A DNA stretch of 64,000 nucleotides, taken from positions 434,001 through 498,000 of the forward strand of contig OOIN01000027.1 in the NCBI GenBank assembly GCA_900323505.1, written 5' to 3'. Position 1 is the stretch's first letter, and each line of letters begins with the position of its first letter. Positions 32,985 through 42,281 of the stretch are shown here, one piece after another. The position numbers and the translations under genes were made by a program. The notes beneath the pieces were generated by a model. The model had not been told where the DNA came from, did no database searches, and saw only the letters and a list, made by a program, of their open reading frames with translations. Source of the DNA: Ustilago trichophora (taxonomy: Eukaryota > Basidiomycota > Ustilaginomycetes > Ustilaginales > Ustilaginaceae).

Positions 32985-33521
32985 TCAGACCAGGTTTGTG
33001 TGTATCGGACCTAACCGATGTCTCAAGTCACGGAGCGTAAGCGTCGCACGTTCATCGAGATATTGCCAGGGGTTCATCTCAAGATGATGAAGGAAGCCTG
33101 GCTGCAATCCTGTGAGGAATGTAGGCGTGGTCACCCTCTCATCTCCCATTCTTTCCATGTTGAAGAACATTAGCCCCAAGTTAGGTCTCTGTCCTTGCCT
33201 CGATTCATAGACAGGAAAGGCGTAGACTGGCACCTGCCCTCTTCCGCCGTCATGAACCTCAAAAATTCGAGTGGTTGGGCTTGCAAGATGTCTTGCAACG
33301 GTCCTGGAGTGTGCTTGCGGACTGTAACGATACGCTGGTCGAAGATGCCCACTAGGAAAATCGAGGATGGTCTCCATTTCCGTTGCCAGCGAATGCACAC
33401 GGTGTGCGTCCGCAAAAGAGTTTGCCAATTCTGGGCCAAATCCTTCCGGTGCTGGATCCCGCGCGGTTTGGCCCGTGGCTACCACAAGGAACAAGATCGA
33501 TAGAAGCCAGAGCTTGAGCAT
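32985..33521 (-). CDS. Secreted effector candidate A7
   Basis: 178 aa, signal peptide at about 1-20 (MLKLWLLSILFLVVATGQTA). Mature sequence: EGFGPELANSFADAHR, FPSGHLRPAYRYSP (55-68), TVARHLASP (74-82), RIFEV, VPVYAFPVY (97-105), LGLMFFNME (115-123), TTPTFLTGLQPGF (131-143) and PWQYLDERATLT (151-162). No mature cysteine. It forms a recent pair with A8, sharing the N-terminal MLKL, GFGP, the GGR(G/S)QVP stretch and GPI/GPL ends. Because the pair is adjacent, local duplication is the likely origin. Function unknown. Confidence 0.9.
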   Translation of the reverse strand: MLKLWLLSILFLVVATGQTARDPAPEGFGPELANSFADAHRVHSLATEMETILDFPSGHLRPAYRYSPQAHSRTVARHLASPTTRIFEVHDGGRGQVPVYAFPVYESRQGQRPNLGLMFFNMERMGDERVTTPTFLTGLQPGFLHHLEMNPWQYLDERATLTLRDLRHRLGPIHTNLV

Positions 33522-34310
33522 GAGGGAAGCGCAAGGGAAGGTGATGTTTTGTGTCTGTTGGAGTCTTTCGTCTCTCGCAAGGCCACAAGGAGCTTTCGTA
33601 GTTTTCGAGCGGCTTCGCAGGCGTAGCCAAAGAGGATTGCTCCTCGAAAGTGTCCTTCGTGAAACAAACCCGCATGTCTATCAGGGATGCCGTCAAAATT
33701 TTCGAGCGATGACGTGGAATCCTAACTCCCATTCAGAAACAATGGAAGGCATCAAAGGCTCCCACCAGATGGTAACATCGATAAAGAGATCTCTGCGACA
33801 ATGGTGAACGGCAACATCACAGTGATTGCTCGCATGCATTTGCCAAGCTGTGTTGCTATCCTTCTCAAGGTGGGGGAGCTGAAGCAGAAGCAGGATGCCT
33901 CTTGAGCCGCAGTACCCATTTCACTTGCTTCAGCCAAGTCCTGGCTGTGTATCACTCGCTTTGAACAGAGAGGAGATGACTTTATTGCAGGTAGACTGGG
34001 GAGACCTGAAGTGATGATGCTCCCAGCCAGCCGAAGCGCGGAAACGGCCGAGCAAAAGGCGAGCGACAGGTACAGAGGGAAGTCAGGACATACAAGGTGG
34101 GGGAAAATTGATTTGCTTGGCTTGGCTTGGCCTGGCAAAGGATGAACGGTGGTAGTGAAATAAGCATAGAGCTGTGCTCATATCTAACCACGATAAGTGG
34201 GAGAGGTGACGTGCCATTTTTTGCTTGGCCAGACGCCGCAGCCCCATGTACAGGCTGCATGCTTGGCCTGTTTGGGCTTTACTAATGCCCCGCTCCTTCA
34301 TCGAGCTCAT
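33522..34310. other. A7 promoter and A8 3' flank
   Basis: 0.8 kb without a supported gene. A short CTTGG iteration lies near 34116-34135. Minus-strand frames here (for example 33752-34138) have no signal peptide or family motif and look random. Confidence 0.55.
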
Positions 34311-34847
34311 TCACCTGAAGTAGAGTGGGCCGAAAATGCGAGTCAAGTCCTCAACTGTTTGCGTCGCATGTGCATTCAGATATTCCCAAGGTTGCATCCC
34401 GTGGGCTTCCAGGAGATCTTGCCTGACTTTTGTGACTAAGGTGGGTGTTATGGTCATTTTGTCCTCCCTCGGCTCGATCTTAAAGAACAGTAAATGGATT
34501 CGAGGCATATAGTGACGTGATCGCGGGATGTAGATAGGAGAAGCGTAGATGGGCACCTGGCTCCTTCCGCCATTAAAAACCTGGAAGAATCGAGCATCGG
34601 GGTCACGAAGTCGCCTTTCGAAGATACCACTATGTCGCTGCCTTTCGAAAAGACGCGCATCTTGGAGGGATCCAGAAGGAAAGCTGAGGTATCGTTCCAT
34701 CCGCGTTGCCACTGGATCCGCTCGCTCTGCTGCCCCAAACGAATCTGGCAATGATGGTCCAAACCCTGCCTGAGCTGGGCCCCGCGCCGCATAGCACGAG
34801 ACCACCCAGAGGAGGAAGACGGATGTAAGGATCGAGAGTTTGAGCAT
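34311..34847 (-). CDS. Secreted effector candidate A8
   Basis: 178 aa from the ATG at 34845-34847; upstream extension of the frame begins at a non-ATG codon. Signal peptide at about 1-20 (MLKLSILTSVFLLWVVSCYA). Then AGFGPSLPDSFGAAER, MERYLSFPSGSLQDARL, in which the usual H-L-x-P is eroded to S-L-Q-D, DPDARFFQVFNGGRSQVPIYASPIYI, IHLLFFKIE, TITPTLVTKV and PWEYLNAHATQT. No mature cysteine. It is the tandem partner of A7. A GGTATAAAAG core promoter lies 76 bp upstream. Confidence 0.9.
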   Translation of the reverse strand: MLKLSILTSVFLLWVVSCYAARGPAQAGFGPSLPDSFGAAERADPVATRMERYLSFPSGSLQDARLFERQRHSGIFERRLRDPDARFFQVFNGGRSQVPIYASPIYIPRSRHYMPRIHLLFFKIEPREDKMTITPTLVTKVRQDLLEAHGMQPWEYLNAHATQTVEDLTRIFGPLYFR

Positions 34848-34922
34848 GGAAGCTTTTGACAACGAGAGGCAAGAGGAGAGGATGTGTTGTGTGGTTGTCA
34901 ACGTCTTGCTAGCCGTGGGAAG

Positions 34923-34932
34923 CTTTTATACC
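34923..34932 (-). promoter_or_regulatory. TATA element of effector A8
   Basis: GGTATAAAAG on the coding strand, 76 bp upstream of the A8 ATG. Confidence 0.65.
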
Positions 34933-35285
34933 TTTCGAACAACTGAGCAAGCCTCATGAAGAGAGGCACAATCGTCAGGCGAAGTGAGCCCCTGAGACAC
35001 AGACATGTAGTGGCTGTACGGCAAAAGTCTTTCAACTGCAACGTGAAATCATGACATTCAGGCGGGAACAGTGGGGCAGACGAATTACTCCCACTAAGGT
35101 GGTATGGACTGGTGAACAGAACTCTGCAATGTTTGATGGCATGCTCCTGCAAGCTTCCCGGCCTACTCTATGGTGGGCAGACTCCGGCCGAAATCGTCTT
35201 GAACTAAGTCGATCCGGTCGCTTGATATAACCGAGTACTGGACCCGACTAGGCCCCACTTTTATCTGTTCTTCCTCGCATTGTTC

Positions 35286-35775
35286 TTAATGGTCAATCCT
35301 CATCATGTCAAGCAGGTCCGTCTGCGTTACAGTCGCCCGTTGACGAATGGAACGCCAGAAATCGTCTGACTGTTGGTTCACAATACCACCTCGGAAGCCT
35401 GCATAGATCATGGGTGTCATGCGCCTGTTTCTGTCAATAAGAAAGAAAAGTACGCTGTCTCTGCGCACTCCGTCCAGATGCACAACCCGCCAATGAGTGG
35501 CCATGATGGTGCTCTGATAAGTCGGGCTGTAGTGCACGTTGATGAACTGAGATGCTGGATTCTAAATCTGGTCGTTTGCGGCATCCATTTGATCTGGATC
35601 GACTCGCCATGCAGGCCTGAGATGGCCGCGAGGAGCTCCAAGGTACCTCCATCGACGATGCGTCCTCCTGCTCGAGATTTGTTTGGGGCGTTAGCGATGT
35701 CCGGGTGAGGCACTTGGCTGCCAGTAAAAGGAAAATGCAGAGCAGAAGAGGAAGGCGAAGGAGAAGGCCGAGCAT
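35286..35775 (-). pseudogene. Effector A9, broken by frameshift and stop
   Basis: An ATG at 35773-35775 opens a signal peptide (MLGLLLRLPLLLCIFLLLAA) much like those of A10 and A11. The family core PRGHLRPAW, NPASQFI, TIMATHW, VLFFLID, MTPMIYAGFRGG and FWRSIRQRATVTQ lies in a different frame, so a frameshift must fall around 35630-35690. In the core frame a TAG (35562-35564) also interrupts the segment just before NPASQF. Only C-terminal and N-terminal fragments are open. The promoter is intact (GGTATAAAAG at 35862-35871) and homologous to those of A10 and A11. No intron with GT-AG ends repairs both lesions. Confidence 0.8.
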
Positions 35776-35861
35776 GGTGAGATACTGCACGAATGTCGCT
35801 GTGGATGAGAGCTCTGCAAGTGCGTGCGAGCTTTTCTTTGCTGAGCAGCCAATCTGCTCTC

Positions 35862-35871
35862 CTTTTATACC
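35862..35871 (-). promoter_or_regulatory. TATA element of pseudogene A9
   Basis: GGTATAAAAG on the coding strand, 87 bp upstream of the broken gene's ATG. The surrounding 200 bp resemble the promoters of A10 and A11. Confidence 0.6.
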
Positions 35872-36463
35872 TTTGACAGGGGTAGACCTCAAAGGCGATA
35901 CTTTTGACTTGCTGGTCCGAGACCTTCGATCGGTACATGAAGTCTCATGCAGCGTTGTTGCCAAACGAAAAACCTCATTCACTGAATTGCCCGCCAACAT
36001 CCAGACCAGAAACGCAAGCATTGACATGCAGCAGAACGACCCACCATCTGCAGCTATTCAAGGCAGAAGGATTTCACAACGTAACGCTATGAGATGGGCA
36101 CAAAGGAGTCTGCTATTTCAAGACAGTACTTTCTTCTTCAATTGATATGGCTGTTTGACCAATATGGCTTCGCTTTTCAGATCTCAGCGACATGTCAGCG
36201 CGACCGTCTTCGTACAGCCACCCTACGTTATCGTGAGCTTTAATTAGATGTCATTGGGATGAGGCACCATGTTAACGTGAAAGGTTGCTTCAGTGCCTCC
36301 GTTGTCTGCCGATGCCATATCCTTGACGGTAAGCCGCTGACCTGCATCGTCACAGAGTAGCTTGATCGTCACGATGACATCCGATTGAGGCTCATGATAA
36401 CAAAGGCCGCCTTCACAAAGTCAGTCACGAGGACCTGGAGTGAGACGACGATAACCCCACGCG

Positions 36464-36997
36464 TCATTCCGGTTTGATGCGACGCAAGGGATCAATCAGG
36501 TCGCGGAACAGTTCCGGCTGTGTCATCGTCGCACGATGTTTGATAAGGCCCCAAAACCGGCCCTGAATATCATCACGTATGCCTGTATGGATTGTGGGTA
36601 TGACACCTCCCTTCTCGTCGATGTTGAAAAACAGAACACCGTTTCTGTCAGTCCCGTCTGCATGCCTAGTGATCCAAGGGGTGGCCATGATGTGAGTCTT
36701 ATAGGTTTCGCTGAAAAGCAATTTGATGAATTGTGAGTCTGGATTGGCAATGTGACGGCTTGCAGCCGGATGCTGCTCCTTCTCGACAAGATAAATAGGC
36801 CTAAGCTGACCTTCAGGAAGCCTGAGGAGCTCTTCCATCAACGATGCATGTTTGCCGAGATCATCAGAGTCAGGCGGATGAGGCGCCGTGATCGGGTTGA
36901 CTGAACCTCCTGAGGTTGAGCACGTCTTCTGGATGAGACAGGTGACGGACAGCCAGAGGAGGGTGTAGAGCAGGAGAGGAAGGCGAAAGCTAAGCAT
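36464..36997 (-). CDS. Secreted effector candidate A10
   Basis: 177 aa, signal peptide at about 1-20 (MLSFRLPLLLYTLLWLSVTC). The mature part has one cysteine near its start (QKTCSTSGG). Core motifs: LMEELLRLPEGQLRPIYLVE, PAASRHIANPDSQFIKL, HIMATPWITRH, NGVLFFNIDEKGGVIPTIHTGIRDD and FWGLIKHRATMTQPEL. It is the intact neighbour of broken A9, with the same IMAT motif and promoter. The TATA-like element is weaker (GGCATAAAAA on the coding strand at 37092-37101). Tandem duplication with A9 and A11 is inferred. Confidence 0.9.
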   Translation of the reverse strand: MLSFRLPLLLYTLLWLSVTCLIQKTCSTSGGSVNPITAPHPPDSDDLGKHASLMEELLRLPEGQLRPIYLVEKEQHPAASRHIANPDSQFIKLLFSETYKTHIMATPWITRHADGTDRNGVLFFNIDEKGGVIPTIHTGIRDDIQGRFWGLIKHRATMTQPELFRDLIDPLRRIKPE

Positions 36998-37460
36998 GGC
37001 GTTGGACTGAATGGATGTTGCTGTTCAAGTGAAGGACGATCACCTGGTAGTGTAGGAGCGGACTTCTTTCTAAGCAGCACATCCGGAGCTGTTTTTATGC
37101 CTTCCGTAAGGGACGACCTCAGCGCATTTGTCTCTGTCCTGCTCAGGAGTTCTGCTCGCTACAGGAATTCACATGGAGTGTTGTCATCAAAGTCGACCTC
37201 ATTAACTGGAGTACCCACCAACGTCGGTGTCAGAAGCACAACGGTTGACGTTCAACGAAGTGTCCCGCCAGCTGCAGTGAATCAAGGCAAAAGGCTTTCA
37301 TCGAGGCATTGATGGAAAAGATCTTATTGTGTTGCATTCTTTTATTGTATGCATCTACGGACTGATGCCTAAAACCCCTAAAGAGGTCTTCTCCGTCGCT
37401 TGGACTAAATCGAGTGCCTGAACGGAGATCTTCGCCTCAAAGCTCCATGGATCCACTCTT
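36998..37460. promoter_or_regulatory. A10 promoter block shared with A9 and A11
   Basis: Besides the TATA-like element at 37092-37101, the block contains a tract recurring upstream of A9 (about 35872-36080) and A11 (about 38087-38280), with common pieces such as gacctcatt and ccgccagctgcag here and the gccaaacg element in the other two. This indicates that promoters were duplicated with the genes. Confidence 0.55.
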
Positions 37461-37988
37461 TTAGCGCAGTGTCACCTCGGGAATCCTGTTGGCGTTGAAC
37501 AGAAGTGACTGCTCAATGTTTGCAATTCTCTCGAAGAACAGCCCCAAAGGTTCGCCAGCTCCGGTCTTGGCGTCTTTCGCGAAGCTTGCGTGGAATGCCG
37601 GCTCCACCTTTCCATTCTGGTGAACGGTAAAAGCGAGAATACCCGGTCTAGGCTCGGCCTCACCAGGATGAACCGCCTCCCAGGGGGAAATCATGAAAAT
37701 GTGTCGGTCGTCCTCGCCATTATAGAGGTTAGCAAATCGAGAGCTCGGATTGAGAAGGTGTTGCATAATTGCGGAATGCTGTTCGTTATTGTAGCGGAAG
37801 GCGGGTCGAAGGACCCCGCGACGGAGCTCGAGGTGATCTTCCACCACATTTACTCCTTCATCGAGTAGCTCTTGTTCTTTTTGAGGATTGGCGGGGCGAG
37901 ATCCTGATCCAGGGGGCATTTGGGCGAGGCACGTGGCCGCCACTAGGAGCAAAGTGAAGAGGAAGAGAAGAAGACGAAGAGCCTTCAT
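37461..37988 (-). CDS. Secreted effector candidate A11
   Basis: 175 aa, signal peptide at about 1-22 (MKALRLLLFLFTLLLVAATCLA). Family A core: LELRRGVLRPAFRYN, SAIMQHLLNPSSRFANLY, IFMISPWEAVHPGEAEPRPGILAFTV, NGKVEPAFHASFAKD, then GLFFERIANIEQSLL replacing FWxxL. The PGEAEPRPG turn resembles the equivalent loop of A13 (RGEVEPKPS). No mature cysteine. The promoter carries GGCATAAAAG at 38077-38086, 89 bp upstream of the ATG. It is the last member before the tRNA gene. Confidence 0.9.
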   Translation of the reverse strand: MKALRLLLFLFTLLLVAATCLAQMPPGSGSRPANPQKEQELLDEGVNVVEDHLELRRGVLRPAFRYNNEQHSAIMQHLLNPSSRFANLYNGEDDRHIFMISPWEAVHPGEAEPRPGILAFTVHQNGKVEPAFHASFAKDAKTGAGEPLGLFFERIANIEQSLLFNANRIPEVTLR

Positions 37989-38076
37989 GATGAGCTACAG
38001 CAACAGTATTGCAATGAAAGCTGTGAAATGTCTGCTGATCTGTGCAAAATCTATCCTTTCGAGCAGATTTGGGCTT

Positions 38077-38086
38077 CTTTTATGCC
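38077..38086 (-). promoter_or_regulatory. TATA-like element of effector A11
   Basis: GGCATAAAAG on the coding strand, 89 bp upstream of the A11 ATG, at the position of GGTATAAAAG in A9. Confidence 0.55.
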
Positions 38087-38535
38087 TTCGTTAGGGGTCT
38101 GACTCGGTATAGTTTGTCGGAGCAGGCCGAAGATTTCCAATCGTTGCGTGAAGTCACAAGCAGCGCTGTCGCCAAACGGCCATCTCATTACTTGCAAGCC
38201 AATGTATGTCCGAAATTTGCCCACGATCCACGATACATGGGTGATTGGTATGCGGCCCGCAATGCAGCGTTGTCTATTGTTGGGAGCGATTTTTAGCAAC
38301 CCACCAACCATGGCGGGCATGGTTCGGTCTCGAACATTGACAAATGAAGCGTCTGAATCGAAGCTCGACTTTTGCTGATTCCCGCTGTCAGGCAACAGGC
38401 AAACGAAAACAACTCTCCAAGCCTGTTCGTTGAGTGTCCACCCAGCATCAGCCACCCCTGGCATTTCCTTCTGACTCGGCCGAGGTCAAAAATTGCTAGT
38501 ATTATAATCATAAAGACTGCACGTGAGCGTTGGCC

Positions 38536-38638
38536 GCATTGATAGTGTAGGGGTATCATGAGTCGTTGCCACTCATCGCTTCTGGTGAAGCGTGATTACC
38601 GATTCGACTCGACCGGGGTTCGAGTCCCCGTCAATGCA
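38536..38638 (+). tRNA. tRNA-Gly(GCC) with a 32-nt intron
   Basis: All arms can be built. The acceptor GCATTGA (38536-38542) pairs perfectly with TCAATGC (38631-38637), discriminator A38638. The D-arm GTGT/TCAT encloses AGGGGTA. The anticodon stem AGTCG (38561-38565) pairs with CGACT (38605-38609), and the T-arm is CGGGG/CCCCG around TTCGAGT. The seven-base anticodon loop is TTGCCA plus T38604, giving anticodon GCC (38568-38570). The intron occupies 38572-38603, at the canonical place one base 3' of the anticodon. A T7 Pol III terminator follows. It is the only non-coding RNA gene I can support, and it sits inside the effector array. Confidence 0.93.
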
Positions 38639-38640
38639 CA

Positions 38641-38647
38641 TTTTTTT
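38641..38647 (+). terminator. Pol III terminator of tRNA-Gly
   Basis: A run of seven T starts two bases after the discriminator base of the tRNA. Confidence 0.85.
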
Positions 38648-39037
38648 CCCCTTTTTGATGCCCGTTTTTTCAGTTTTTGAATTCCTTCTCTTTTTTCTTG
38701 AATTGTATTTTTGTTTTATTCTATCTTCTTTTCCACCCCGAATAACTTCGTGGGATGACAGGCTGCGATCTGAGAAGGATCTCTCGCTGGATCACGAACT
38801 TAAGACCAGACGAGAGTATTTTTTGAAAAACTTAGACGGTACCTAAATGGACACGGATAAGAATGTGGAAGTAACGAGAGGAGTGGAGGGAAGGCAGGAT
38901 AGAGAGAGCGCTCCAATAGGTGGGCTTTTCTGACCACGAGCAAGTCGGACAGGGTCGTCATCTTTCATGCTCTGAAGGGCCGCCCAAGATTTGCCTACTA
39001 TGGCTCGCTGTAGAAGCATTCGGTTGTTGTGCCTTGT

Positions 39038-39552
39038 CTATGTGCCTATCAGCCTGAGTTCGCCTAGACCATGGACCACTTCGGGCTGAAGAAGATTGGC
39101 TTTTTTCTGGCTGAATTGCCAGAAATCCTCTCCGTTTTCAAATTGTTTGTCGAAGCCGGAACGGCCCCCCGGTGTAACGACTCCGTCCTCGGAAATTCGC
39201 ACGAACAGCAGACCCCTCTTCTTTGTCTCCTCTCCTGGGGCCTGGTACAGCCAAGGACTTACATACGAAGATCCATCGTCTGACCGATACAGTAGGAGAA
39301 CCGAGACTTGGCTTTTCGAACGTGATTCATTACCGCCTGATCCTGGTAAGAACGATATCTCCAAGCAGGGTGAAGAAGCCCTTGTGGGATGTTGAGATAG
39401 TCCTCAGCAAGGAGTGTTGTGTGTTCCATCAATTTGACATCGTAAATATGCTTGCTGACCTTGTGGTGATAGAAAAAATCTTCCAGTGGGTTTTGAGCTC
39501 CCCAGCTGCAAAGACCCTGGCGGCTAGAGCGAGAGGCGAACGTGAGGCCTGA
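39038..39552 (-). pseudogene. Effector A12, signal peptide lost and frame broken
   Basis: From 39552 one frame encodes a mature-type family A N-terminus (LLAEDYLNIPQGLLHPAWRY, then DQAVMNHVRKAKSRF) until about 39300. The rest (DGSSYVSPWLYQAPGEE, RGLLFVRISEDGVVTPGG, GEDFWQFSQKKANLLQPE) continues in another frame to the stop at 39038. A TGA (39553-39555) stands where the signal peptide should end, and no ATG with a hydrophobic leader exists upstream. Thus start and secretion signal are gone and one indel has shifted the frame. It is the first unit after the tRNA. Confidence 0.8.
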
Positions 39553-40129
39553 TCACGGTCCTTGCTGTTGCTTTGAGCGTCGATGTGCTGGAACAAGATT
39601 ATTTAAGCCGAGGCTGAGTTGAGAGAAGAAAAAGCGAGGGCTCAACCCGCACTTTGGGATCTTGTATCACTGTTGCAGAACGAAGTGTTGAGATCCTTCG
39701 GCTGCGACTGCACTCAGAGAAGGGGCAACTCAACGCTGTGGAACATTGTTTCACTGATCGTGTTTGCTGGCCAGCAAATCCGCCTCAGGAGACCTGTGGT
39801 GGGTGGAAAATGACCCACCAAAGACGAGGCAAGCTCGGGACGTTTTCTTCCTGGCAAAGAAAATGAAAGACTCGCAAATTCTCCCCATCGCCGCCTCCTT
39901 TCATCCACTGCATTCTGCAACAGGCTTCAAATGAGCTGCTCTCTTTTGTATGTATGTCATTTGGGAAGTCTAAATCTCTAGTATCACGGGGTCGTGAAAC
40001 GCGCTGGGTTCACAAGCATCGACAGGGTAGGCTTGATACAATTGCATTAGTAGAAGCCATGTGCTCGAAGCGAGGTGATGAGATGATGATGCCTGCTTAT
40101 GTATCGCTCTGTCTCGGATCTACTAGAGC
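39553..40129. other. Flank between broken A12 and A13
   Basis: About 0.6 kb. A TTAAAT-type A/T element near 39600 may be the decayed A12 promoter. No supported gene. Confidence 0.5.
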
Positions 40130-40639
40130 TCACACAGCGGGAAGGACTATATTTCGAAATTGTCTCAGCCATTCAGGCTGAGTGAGAAATGCTGCTCGCT
40201 GAAGACGCTGATGCACACTCTCCGTGGGAACTCGGACGTGGCCGATAGGCTCGACATCTCCATCGGGTTTTCTCTGGAGCAGAAGCGCGCTTGGTTTTGG
40301 TTCTACCTCGCCGCGGGCTGCGATCATCCACGGCGAAGCGAAATATGTTGTGCCTTCATGTTCATACATAAGAAAGCGTGACTTGTCCTTGGTATGGTGC
40401 CTTAGGAAAGGTCCGTCTATATGTTGATTGTAATCATAAAATGGCCGAAGCTGACCTTGGTGTATTCCGAGATGGTTCTCAAGTCCGGTGACAGCACGCT
40501 GGATGATAACACTCCTTGGGTAGCCGCGAAGTAGGCTCGCTTCGTCCGACATAGAGCCTCGCGTAGGCTGTACAGCAGTGCAGGTCGCAATTGTCATCAG
40601 AAAAATGCAGAGTATTCGGACAAGGCGGAGCTTGGACAT
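40130..40639 (-). CDS. Secreted effector candidate A13
   Basis: 169 aa from the ATG at 40637-40639. The frame is open 70 codons further upstream, but that part is promoter sequence including the TATA element. Signal peptide at about 1-22 (MSKLRLVRILCIFLMTIATCTA). Core: LGIHQGQLRPFYDYN, PFLRHHTKDKSRFLMYEHEGTTYFASPWMIAARGEVEPKPSALLLQRKPDGDVEPIGHVRV, then a helix without FW (LQRAAFLTQPEWLRQF). No mature cysteine. TATATAAG lies 95 bp upstream. Confidence 0.9.
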   Translation of the reverse strand: MSKLRLVRILCIFLMTIATCTAVQPTRGSMSDEASLLRGYPRSVIIQRAVTGLENHLGIHQGQLRPFYDYNQHIDGPFLRHHTKDKSRFLMYEHEGTTYFASPWMIAARGEVEPKPSALLLQRKPDGDVEPIGHVRVPTESVHQRLQRAAFLTQPEWLRQFRNIVLPAV

Positions 40640-40733
40640 GTTGGGAGATGGCGGAGTGGTGACGGAGAGCTGCCTGGTCGTCGGTACAGTGTGATGGAAT
40701 GGTAAGCTCCTGGATGAGAGCTGGACTTCACTC

Positions 40734-40741
40734 CTTATATA
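40734..40741 (-). promoter_or_regulatory. TATA element of effector A13
   Basis: TATATAAG on the coding strand, 95 bp upstream of the A13 ATG. Confidence 0.65.
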
Positions 40742-41343
40742 GATTCTGTACTTGCTACGTATACCTCCCTTCGCACTATTGTCAGCTAAACAAAGTTGCT
40801 TCCAGTCGTCGTCAAAGGTCGTACTCGTGCGTATTTTACTGTGGGTCATGATACCGTCTGCAGACAGCCTATCAACGGAAACGTCTCCAAGCGTGAGAAG
40901 CAGTCATTGTTGTGCCCAAAGTGAGGCTGCCCACCGTATGCCGGGTTGTCAGCTAAAGCTCAATAAAATGCACTGCAACGCTCTTGACTTGCAGCTGCTT
41001 TGGAGACGAAAGCGTGCGACTCTCCTCTATGTGGACGAGACAAGCCGGGAAACAGCTTGAACGTTCACATAGAGACTGTGTTGCAGCCTGCTGCAAGTGC
41101 TTTCAGGGCTGCATAGGATAATATAGTCTGGACCCAACCTATCTGTCAAAATTGGGATCTGGCCACGTGCAGAGTTGCATACTTAACGACCGCTCGCTGA
41201 GCAAGTGTAGTGTAGGATTTGAGTGTAGCTATAGTGGCCTCCAAAAAGGCGAACCAGCCATGTTTCTTCAAAGTCCTGTTTGGCACTCGCAGCAGCGAAA
41301 TATCGTTACAGAGCCGATGACAAGGCTCACGTTCCACCATATT

Positions 41344-41550
41344 TCACTTCGGCAGACACCAGCACGGGCTTGTGCACAGTGGTGGAAGAGTTCCAAGGCA
41401 GACATAGTGGGTGGGCCCCACCATCTTCGCACCATTGAGCTGAAAGGTGTTCGAGATGGCCACATTCACGTGCTTCTCAAAATCGATGCAAGACAAAAGC
41501 AAAAGAACCAAGATGTACGGAAGGGGAGTTGACGACGTCCGTTGAGGCAT
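41344..41550 (-). CDS. Possible small secreted protein or effector remnant
   Basis: 68 aa from the ATG at 41548-41550: a hydrophobic signal-like segment (YILVLLLLSCID, about 13-24), a polar stretch, then a short Cys-rich end (VCLG, LCTSPCWC). A GGTATTTAAATTTC element lies just upstream, at the place where array promoters have their TATA. It lacks the family A motifs. It could be a small cysteine-rich secreted protein, or the surviving 5' end of a decayed effector. The next minus-strand frame (41146-41340) shows no family motif either. About 0.7 kb to the right (40640-41343 left, 41551-41765 right) holds nothing else. Confidence 0.3.
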   Translation of the reverse strand: MPQRTSSTPLPYILVLLLLSCIDFEKHVNVAISNTFQLNGAKMVGPTHYVCLGTLPPLCTSPCWCLPK

Positions 41551-41765
41551 CAAAGTGAAATTTAAATACCTGTACATCGAGATACGCGGCTATTGAAGTT
41601 GAGATCTAGGTCGGTCTTCAAAAAGAAGCGAAGGCGCTGCCGCGGCTCAAGGGGCGAAATGAAGGCTCCTTGTCAGGGAAGTTGTCGCAGAGGCGGAGAT
41701 CCGATAAGCCGACTTCGAGTCTCGTAGTGCTGGTCGTTTCCTTTTGCTCTGCGAAGCATCCGACT

Positions 41766-42281
41766 CTACAGATGAAGATTTGGGAATCTTGTCATCATCC
41801 CCTCTTGAGAGATGCTTGCTGCCGCCCTGAGAGTCTCCCAGAAGCCTCTATCTTGTCCTGGTGGAATGGTGAATGGAACACGTGAAAAGCCAACTGGGGT
41901 TACCAGACCATTGGAATGCTGAACGATCAGGAAGAGCAAGCGTCTACCTCTGTAGGGGGTCGCAAATATAGTGTGTGTGTTGTCCTCAGCCTTGAGTTCT
42001 GCAAAGGTAGACGATGGGTTTCGAATATGTCTTCGAACAAATGCCTCCTGCTCCTGAGCGTAAAATTCGAACGGCAAAAGGTGGTTACGAGGAAGCCTAA
42101 ACATTTCTTCAGTGAAATGAGGGACCTCAAGAGTTTGGTGATGGCGCAGAATGTAGCTTGCGATATCCTCGTTCGGTCCTTCCTCTGGTCCCTCTAAAAG
42201 TTCCGAAGTGGCATCGCATAGAGTCGCATATAGTACCAAGAAGATGAGAAGCAGGAAGACCCGAGAGAGAGCCTTCGTCAT
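41766..42281 (-). CDS. Secreted effector candidate A14
   Basis: 171 aa, signal peptide at about 1-24 (MTKALSRVFLLLIFLVLYATLCDA). Mature part: acidic ELLEGPEEGPNED, FRLPRNHLLPFEFYAQEQEAFVRRHIRNPSSTFAEL, TIFATPYRGRRLLFLIV, NGLVTPVGFSRVPF and FWETLRAAASISQ. The Asn in PRNHLLP replaces the usual Gly. No mature cysteine. A TATATA element at 42413-42418 lies about 130 bp upstream. It is one of the shorter intact members. Confidence 0.9.
   Translation of the reverse strand: MTKALSRVFLLLIFLVLYATLCDATSELLEGPEEGPNEDIASYILRHHQTLEVPHFTEEMFRLPRNHLLPFEFYAQEQEAFVRRHIRNPSSTFAELKAEDNTHTIFATPYRGRRLLFLIVQHSNGLVTPVGFSRVPFTIPPGQDRGFWETLRAAASISQEGMMTRFPNLHL

Noticed and set aside
32505..33014. Plus-strand ORF of 169 codons between A6 and A7
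   Set aside because: Starts in the A6 promoter, random composition, opposite to all array genes, no motif.
38592..38846. Plus-strand ORF overlapping the tRNA
   Set aside because: Begins inside the tRNA gene and runs through the T-rich Pol III terminator region.
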